DNA of 64,000 nucleotides from Aliihoeflea sp052435735 (GTDB lineage Bacteria > Pseudomonadota > Alphaproteobacteria > Rhizobiales > Rhizobiaceae): contig JBQVNB010000005.1 in NCBI GenBank assembly GCA_052435735.1, positions 62,001 to 126,000 on the forward strand, read 5' to 3'. The notes under the pieces were generated by a model. It saw only the letters and a list, made by a program, of their open reading frames with translations. It was not told where the DNA came from and made no database searches. Shown here piece after piece: positions 59,170-64,000 of this stretch. Every line of letters begins with the position of its first letter. Position 1 is the stretch's first letter. The position numbers and the translations under genes were made by a program.

Positions 59170-60288
59170 TTAGAACGAGCGCTGCAGACGCAGGAAGCCC
59201 GAGTTGGTCGACGGACGAAGGTCGATGTCCGTGTAGACGTACTCAGCGCGAACTTCGAAGTTCGTGACCGGGGTCCAGATCAGAGCAGCTTCAGCCTGCC
59301 AACCGTCGAGATCGGTTTCGGTGCCAGCAGCCGGAGCCAGATCGTGGATGTTGCTCCAGTACTGAGCGCCGACCGAAGCAGCGAGGGTCTGCGAGAACTG
59401 CTGGCGGTAGGAAGCCAGGACCGACCATTCCGAGCCGACCGAGTAGGCGTTCGCTTCGTCGGCATAGTAACCGATGAGGCGGAACGAGGAGCCCGGTGCA
59501 TTCGGAACGTTCAGCTGAAGGCCAGCCTGAGCAGCCCAGCTGCTGTCATCGACTTCGGTCAGGTTGGTGCCGCGATCTTCGTCAAATGCAGCCTTGGCCC
59601 AGACGCCACCCCAAGCCTGGTTGTACGACACGACGCCGACGACATCCGGGGTGAAGTTGTCGTTGCCGTCGTCTTCGAGAGCGATCGTGGCTGCGAAGCC
59701 CGAAGCGCCACCGAAGGTGTAGGAAACGAGCTGACGCTGCTGGTAGCCATAGGAGAGACCACCCCAGGTGTGCGAACCGAACTGAGCAACGCCGGCACCC
59801 TGCGAGGCAACCCACGCGGATTCGGTGTAACCAGCGCGGAAGCCGCCGAGCTCGAGGAAGGCCTGATCGAAGCCGATCGTGCCACGGCCGTCCGACGAAC
59901 CGGTACGGCTGTTGAGCGCGCCGTTCAGGTTCGAGAAGGCGTTGAAGTCACCCTGCAGACGGACGTAGCCGCGCAGCGTGCCCCACTCGGTGTCCGAACG
60001 GGCGTCGAAGTTGACGCGAGCGCGGGTCGACTTGTTCCAACGGTCGGCTGCGAAGCCGTGATAGTTGCCGGCTTCATCGGCAGCACCCATCTGGTACCAG
60101 ACGAGGCCGGAAACCTGAAGGCAGGTCTCGGTGCCCGGGATGTAGAAGAAGCCAGCGCCGTACATGTCGCAAACGCGAACGTACTCAACGGGCTCCGGCT
60201 CGGCGTAAACGATGGCGTCGGCAGCCTGGGCACCGGAAACGGCAACCAGTCCAGCAGCGGAGCCGAGAAGAAGGCTCTTAATGTTCAT
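59170..60288 (-). CDS. Porin, Omp2b-like (Hyphomicrobiales type)
   Basis: 372 aa trimeric outer-membrane channel. Signal peptide MNIKSLLLGSAAGLVAVSGAQA|A, then the conserved N-terminal loop VRVCDMYGAGFFYIPGTETC with two cysteines, then 16 strands, ending FLRLQRSF with C-terminal Phe. GGAGG lies eight bases before the ATG. Codon use is strongly biased (GTC, TTC, AAG), typical for a highly expressed gene. Function: general diffusion of small solutes. Confidence 0.95.
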   Translation of the reverse strand: MNIKSLLLGSAAGLVAVSGAQAADAIVYAEPEPVEYVRVCDMYGAGFFYIPGTETCLQVSGLVWYQMGAADEAGNYHGFAADRWNKSTRARVNFDARSDTEWGTLRGYVRLQGDFNAFSNLNGALNSRTGSSDGRGTIGFDQAFLELGGFRAGYTESAWVASQGAGVAQFGSHTWGGLSYGYQQRQLVSYTFGGASGFAATIALEDDGNDNFTPDVVGVVSYNQAWGGVWAKAAFDEDRGTNLTEVDDSSWAAQAGLQLNVPNAPGSSFRLIGYYADEANAYSVGSEWSVLASYRQQFSQTLAASVGAQYWSNIHDLAPAAGTETDLDGWQAEAALIWTPVTNFEVRAEYVYTDIDLRPSTNSGFLRLQRSF

Positions 60289-60711
60289 TTCTGACCTCCA
60301 GTCAAAAGTTGTTAAGCGGGTCTGGGCTCTTTTTGCTGAAGGACAGCGTTTCCCTGCCCCATCCCCAATCTCAGAAAAAGGAAGCGTGTTTCGCCGCCCC
60401 TTCTTCGATCATGACAATACGCAGGACCGCTCCCCGATCAACCGCGTTTGCACCATCCGGGCCGTTCGATACCCCCTATGCACAGGCCTTGTTGCACAAA
60501 AGCCACGTTTTGCCCCCTCGCCTTTACGCTCTATTAATAGCTGTGGCGCGCACACGGGCCGCAACGAGGCTCAAGCGCGTCATCTAAGGCCATTCCGATC
60601 CTTGGAATCAGCCGTGAATGTCCGAATCGTTCGAATCGAGTCGTTTTTCCGCGCTTGCGTTGAATGTCCGTATTGATTGTGCGGACCGACTTCTTTATCG
60701 ACCGGGTCACC
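60289..60711. other. Porin upstream region / tRNA-Ser upstream region
   Basis: 423 bases without a gene. A candidate porin promoter on the minus strand is CTTTTG (60497-60502), 16-base spacer, CATAGG (60475-60480), implying a leader of ~180 bases, as often seen for porin genes under post-transcriptional control. A palindrome CTATTAATAG lies at 60531-60540. Confidence 0.4.
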
Positions 60712-60801
60712 GGAGAGGTGGCCGAGTGGTCGAAGGCGCTCCCCTGCTAAGGGAGTAGACCCGGAAGGGTCTCGTGGGTTCGAATCCCATCCTCTCCGCC
60801 A
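60712..60801 (+). tRNA. tRNA-Ser (anticodon GCU)
   Basis: 90 nt. Acceptor stem GGAGAGG (60712-60718) pairs with CCTCTCC (60791-60797), discriminator G, and CCA is encoded (60799-60801). Anticodon stem CTCCC/GGGAG with loop CTGCTAA gives GCT at 60746-60748. A long variable arm (TAGACCCGGAAGGGTCTC region) and the T loop GTTCGAATC identify a class II serine tRNA reading AGC/AGU. Confidence 0.97.
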
Positions 60802-61101
60802 CCCTTTGTGGGCCTCTCCGCCATCTGAAGCCGCCGGTTCTGTGGTCCGGCACCAATCGCCGCCTAGCCGGAGGGCTGCAACGCCTGCGATCCTTATGGT
60901 CGTTGCAGAGTGGTCGTACCCCCAAAACGCATCGGTCTACTTCCCATTCGTAATGGCATCGCCAGCGGGTGCGCTTAGCTTTGGATGAGCAACAATCCGG
61001 TTGGGGCGCAGGTACGCCATGGGTGCCGCGCCACGGTGGCTGAGCTGTTTGTTGGGGGCGCAACTCCGCCCCGACACAGCCCGCAAGGGGAGTGACTGCC
61101 A
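60802..61101. other. Intergenic region between tRNA-Ser and RTX gene
   Basis: 300 bases without a gene. The last 11 bases of the tRNA, CCTCTCCGCCA, recur at 60813-60823. A stem GGGGCG/CGCCCC lies shortly before the RTX start. AAGGGGAG is the ribosome-binding site of the RTX gene. Confidence 0.4.
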
Positions 61102-63087
61102 ATGATCAGGTACAAATACGGCACTAGCGCCGACGAAGATCTCATCGGCACAGGCGGCACGGACTGGATTTACGGTTATGGCGGCAAGGATCGCCTTTAC
61201 GGTCAAGCGGGCGACGACTGGCTCTTCGGCGGCGCGGGCAACGACCTGCTGGATGGCGGCCAGGGCCGCGACACCATGTTCGGCGGCGCGGGCGACGACA
61301 TCTACCGGGTCGACGACCCAGGCGACATCGTCAACGAGGAGGAGGTTGCCGGCGTCGATTCGGGCGGCGTGGACTACGTCCAGTCGATGATCAGCTATCG
61401 GCTCGGCAATCACATCGAAAAGCTCGAGCTCCTCGGCACCGCCTCGATCGACGGCGCTGGCAATGAGCTTGCCAACACGCTGAAGGGGAACGCCGGCGCC
61501 AACGTGCTCAGCGGCCTCGGCGGCTCGGACATCCTCTACGGCTATGACGGCGACGACATCCTCGTCGGCGGTGCCGGCAAGGACTACCTGACCGGCGGTG
61601 CCGGCGCCGACGTGTTCGTCCTGGGCGCTCCCGATGCAAGCAGCGCGGACCGGATCTACGATTTCGAGGCCGCCGACAGCATCGGCGTGTTCGCCGCCGA
61701 TTACGGCCTGACCGAGGGCAACGGATTGACGGGCGGAGCGCTTGCCGCCGGCTATTTCGTGACCGGCGCTGCGGCGACGAGCGCGGGCCACGGCCAGTTC
61801 ATCTACAACCCGGCCAACAACATCCTTTATTGGGACCCCGACGGCACCGGATCGGCCGGAAGGATCACGCTTGCCACGCTGAGCCCGGGCGCAGTTGTGA
61901 CTGCGGCGCATTTCCGCATCATGGACAACACGCCCGCCATCTCGGCGGAGGCGACGAGTGCGACAGCGATCGACGAGGACGCGGGCAAAGTCTACTTCCT
62001 GATCAGCCTGGACGGTCCCGCGCGCGAGGACGTCATCGTCACCTACAGCACGGTCAACGGCACGGCGACGGGCGGCAGCGACTTTGGCGCAGTGGTGTCC
62101 GGCCAGATCGTCATCCCCGCCGGCACGACCAGCGTCCATGTCGGGATCGACCTCATCGACGACAACATCGCCGAAGGCAACGAGACCTTCTCGCTTCAGA
62201 TCAACTCCGCACAACTTGCCTCCAGCGGGCATGCGCTCGACGTGGTCGGCGGTGCGGCCGGCGCCCAGATCAGCGACGAGGCCCCGCGCGTGGTGAATGC
62301 CATCGATACGGCTGCGCTCGGGATTCCCGATCCTTCGGGCATTGCCTATCACGCCGGGCTCGGCCGCCTCTTCCTGTCGGATTCGGAAGTCGACGAGGCG
62401 CCCTTCAACTCACCGACGGACCTTTACGCCTTCAGCCTGAACGGTACGTTGCAGCAATCGTTCAATCTCAACTTCACCGATGAGGCGACAGGCCTCGCCT
62501 TCGATCCGACCAGCGGCCGCCTCTATATTTCCGACGATGACGAAATGCTGGTCTACTGGGTCAATCCCGCCAATCCTACGGTGCGCCTGGGCAGTTTCAA
62601 TACACTTGCCGTCGGCGGCGACGACCCGGAGGACCTGGCGATCGACGCGGCGAACGGGCGGCTGTTCATCGTCAATGGCGAGTCGCGGACTATCGTGGAA
62701 ACGAACCTGAACGGAACCCAGCTCTACAGCACCATCCTGCTGCCGGCCGAGATTCTCGATCCCGAGGCGCTGGTCTATGACCCGCGTTCCGAAACGTTCT
62801 TCGTCGGCGGCGGCTTCAGCGCGACGATCTGGCAGGTGGACCGCAGCGGTGCCATCGTCGAGACGATCGACGTCCTCGCGCAGTTCCGCCACCCCACCAA
62901 CAACACGCGCGTCAACGTCAAGGATCTGGAGCTTGCGCCTGCAAGCGACGGGTCCGGCGGCACCAATCTCTACGTCGCCGATTTCGGATGGAGCCATGTC
63001 AATGACGGGCGGATCATCGAGATCGATCTTGGCGACGATCCCGCGCCCGTTTTCATGGCTATGGCCGAACCGCGCGAATGGGCGTGA
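61102..63087 (+). CDS. RTX/Calx-beta calcium-binding protein with beta-propeller-like C-terminus
   Basis: 661 aa, acidic, no Sec signal peptide. Residues 15-70 and 125-175 carry RTX nonapeptides (GGAGNDLLDGGQGRDTMFGG; GYDGDDILVGGAGKDYLTGG), which bind Ca2+. A Calx-beta domain follows at about 280-385 (LIDDNIAEGNETFSLQIN), then a ~250-residue region of repeated short strands (GLAFDPTSGRLYISDDDEML, LAIDAANGRLFIVNGES) that looks like a propeller of SdiA-regulated/NHL type. Type I secretion is likely, but RTX blocks normally lie near the C-terminus. No ABC/MFP secretion genes are adjacent. Codon use resembles the neighbours. Confidence 0.85.
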   Translation: MIRYKYGTSADEDLIGTGGTDWIYGYGGKDRLYGQAGDDWLFGGAGNDLLDGGQGRDTMFGGAGDDIYRVDDPGDIVNEEEVAGVDSGGVDYVQSMISYRLGNHIEKLELLGTASIDGAGNELANTLKGNAGANVLSGLGGSDILYGYDGDDILVGGAGKDYLTGGAGADVFVLGAPDASSADRIYDFEAADSIGVFAADYGLTEGNGLTGGALAAGYFVTGAAATSAGHGQFIYNPANNILYWDPDGTGSAGRITLATLSPGAVVTAAHFRIMDNTPAISAEATSATAIDEDAGKVYFLISLDGPAREDVIVTYSTVNGTATGGSDFGAVVSGQIVIPAGTTSVHVGIDLIDDNIAEGNETFSLQINSAQLASSGHALDVVGGAAGAQISDEAPRVVNAIDTAALGIPDPSGIAYHAGLGRLFLSDSEVDEAPFNSPTDLYAFSLNGTLQQSFNLNFTDEATGLAFDPTSGRLYISDDDEMLVYWVNPANPTVRLGSFNTLAVGGDDPEDLAIDAANGRLFIVNGESRTIVETNLNGTQLYSTILLPAEILDPEALVYDPRSETFFVGGGFSATIWQVDRSGAIVETIDVLAQFRHPTNNTRVNVKDLELAPASDGSGGTNLYVADFGWSHVNDGRIIEIDLGDDPAPVFMAMAEPREWA

Positions 63088-63124
63088 TGGAATCATCCGC
63101 CGCCGTCGGGAACCGTGCTTTCGA

Positions 63125-63859
63125 TCAATGGTCCTGGTGAAATACCGGGTCCCGACGTCCGCCTGCCGCATTGCTCGAGTCGCCGCGGTCGGGTCGCGGC
63201 GCGTCGCCCGACAGGCCGTGCGGCCAGGCCCAGAGCGCCGCTTCCGTGCGGTTGCGTGCGCCAAGCTTGCGCAAGATCGCCTTGACGTGAACTTTGACGG
63301 TCGCTTCGGCAATGCCGGCAGACCGGGCGATCACCTTGTTGGCGTTGCCCATGCACATGTATCTTAGGACTTCCATTTCCCGCTTCGACAGGCGGTCGAG
63401 CGCGTTGCGCAGTTCGATCGGGTCAACGGAGCCCGCCGACCGGCGGGACTGCATTGCCTCGACGACTTGCATCGGAAAGACGGGCTGTCCGAGAAGCACG
63501 AGTTCGACAGACTTGGTCAGCACCTGCGGCGCCACGAATTTGAAAACGAGGCCATCGGCCCCCGCCCGCAAAGCGGTGGCGATTTGTCTGTCGCTAATGA
63601 CGTCGGACACGATGACGATCAACGCGTTAGGGCACGCATGATTGATGAACTCGATGCCCGCGGATATCGCTTCCTCGTCGCTGCCAATTTCGGCAAGGAA
63701 GAGAACTTTGCCGGAATGCGCCGGCGCGTGGCTGTCGAGTTCTTCCAGCGACGAAATCGCGCTGCAATTTTCGAAACCGCCCTGGTGCAGAACGGACAAC
63801 AGACCAGCCCGGTAGATCTCGTTCTGCTCGATGATCACAATATTGGTCGGATTAAGCAT
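63125..63859 (-). CDS. LuxR/FixJ-type transcriptional regulator with degenerate receiver
   Basis: 244 aa. The N-terminal domain has the receiver fold, but the phosphoacceptor Asp is Ala56 (KVLFLAEIGSDEE) and the acidic pair after strand 1 is Glu11-Gln12 (IVIIEQNEIYRAGLL); the conserved Lys is kept (GLVFKFV). Phosphorylation is therefore unlikely. The C-terminal LuxR helix-turn-helix is typical (LSKREMEVLRYMCMGNANKV, then AEATVKVHVKAILRKLGARN). GGGAG precedes the ATG. No kinase gene in the window. The upstream 63860-64000 is AT-rich, unlike the rest, and probably holds its promoter. Confidence 0.92.
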   Translation of the reverse strand: MLNPTNIVIIEQNEIYRAGLLSVLHQGGFENCSAISSLEELDSHAPAHSGKVLFLAEIGSDEEAISAGIEFINHACPNALIVIVSDVISDRQIATALRAGADGLVFKFVAPQVLTKSVELVLLGQPVFPMQVVEAMQSRRSAGSVDPIELRNALDRLSKREMEVLRYMCMGNANKVIARSAGIAEATVKVHVKAILRKLGARNRTEAALWAWPHGLSGDAPRPDRGDSSNAAGGRRDPVFHQDH

Positions 63860-64000
63860 GTGCGATCTCCCTCAATTCGCAGTCATGCACGCCAAGCTTT
63901 CTCAATTGCCCCCGATCTTTTTCAGAATACGGAAATTGTAACGCGGCTAAATATCAGTCGCAATTTGTAATTGATACTCATTTGAAATTTATTGGTAACT
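63860..64000. other. AT-rich region upstream of the LuxR-type gene (to window end)
   Basis: 141 bases, distinctly AT-rich from 63930 on (runs such as GAAATTTATTGG), in contrast to the GC-rich surroundings. Probably contains the regulator promoter on the minus strand. No open frame of its own. Confidence 0.4.

Noticed and set aside
1..64000. CRISPR arrays, prophage or insertion sequences
   Set aside because: No regularly spaced direct repeats, transposase, integrase or phage structural genes were found.

Overview
The window is a dense, GC-rich stretch of chromosome from an alphaproteobacterium of the order Hyphomicrobiales (Rhizobiales). The evidence is the gene order (lptD-surA-pdxA-rsmA; fabD-fabG-acpP-fabF-mltG-yicC-gmk; rpsF-rpsR-rplI...dnaB-alr-radA-cvpA-purF; rpoZ-rsh-pyrE-acpS-lepB-rnc-era-recO), an Omp2b-type porin, a TIGR02301-type secreted protein and promoters of the CTTGAC-N17-CTATAT type. 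The genus cannot be settled from this window; a Phyllobacteriaceae- or Aurantimonadaceae-like organism fits. No phage, insertion sequence, CRISPR array or rRNA was seen; one tRNA gene is present.

Layout. 1-4.1 kb: end of lptD, then surA, pdxA and rsmA on the plus strand. 4.1-10.5 kb: a minus-strand run from fabD to gmk (fatty-acid synthesis, cell-wall glycan release, GMP kinase). 10.5-21 kb: plus-strand ribosomal-protein operon, cfa, dnaB, alr, radA, cvpA, purF and an SDR protein. 21-25.5 kb: phospholipid genes, a PlsC/AMP-ligase fusion facing pssA-psd. 25.5-27.8 kb: an Atm1-type ABC exporter behind an ArsR-type thiol-rich repressor with a near-perfect operator. 27.8-35.4 kb: LysM protein, LOG-family hydrolase, RarD-like permease, the cysS-GFA-cimA operon and an unannotated 55-codon gene. 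35.4-39.7 kb: SRAP/YedK, NUDIX, three little-known genes, YgfZ and an HD hydrolase. 39.7-42.3 kb: a two-gene GNAT/C39-peptidase + RimK-like ATP-grasp module. 42.5-45.2 kb: MscS channel, LysM protein and MFS transporter. 45.2-53.4 kb: a long minus-strand run rpoZ-rsh-pyrE-DUF2062-acpS-lepB-rnc-era-recO-thioesterase. 53.6-60.3 kb: NYN RNase and family-5 uracil-DNA glycosylase, smpB-dapA, slt and the porin. 60.7-64 kb: tRNA-Ser(GCU), an RTX/Calx-beta protein and a LuxR-type regulator with a degenerate receiver.

Most of the window is core housekeeping: envelope biogenesis (lptD, surA, mltG, slt, lepB, porin), lipid synthesis (fab cluster, acpS, pssA, psd, Aas-like, cfa), replication and repair (dnaB, radA, recO, UDG, SRAP), translation and RNA processing (S6, S18, L9, era, rnc, rsmA, smpB, cysS) and stringent control (rsh, rpoZ). 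The parts most worth a second look are the GNAT-C39/ATP-grasp pair, several family members that have lost catalytic residues (SDR Tyr to Phe, Aas P-loop, LuxR receiver Asp to Ala), an SRAP protein ending in a clamp-binding-like motif, the small 55-codon gene, the RTX protein with reversed domain order, and two palindromic intergenic repeats.
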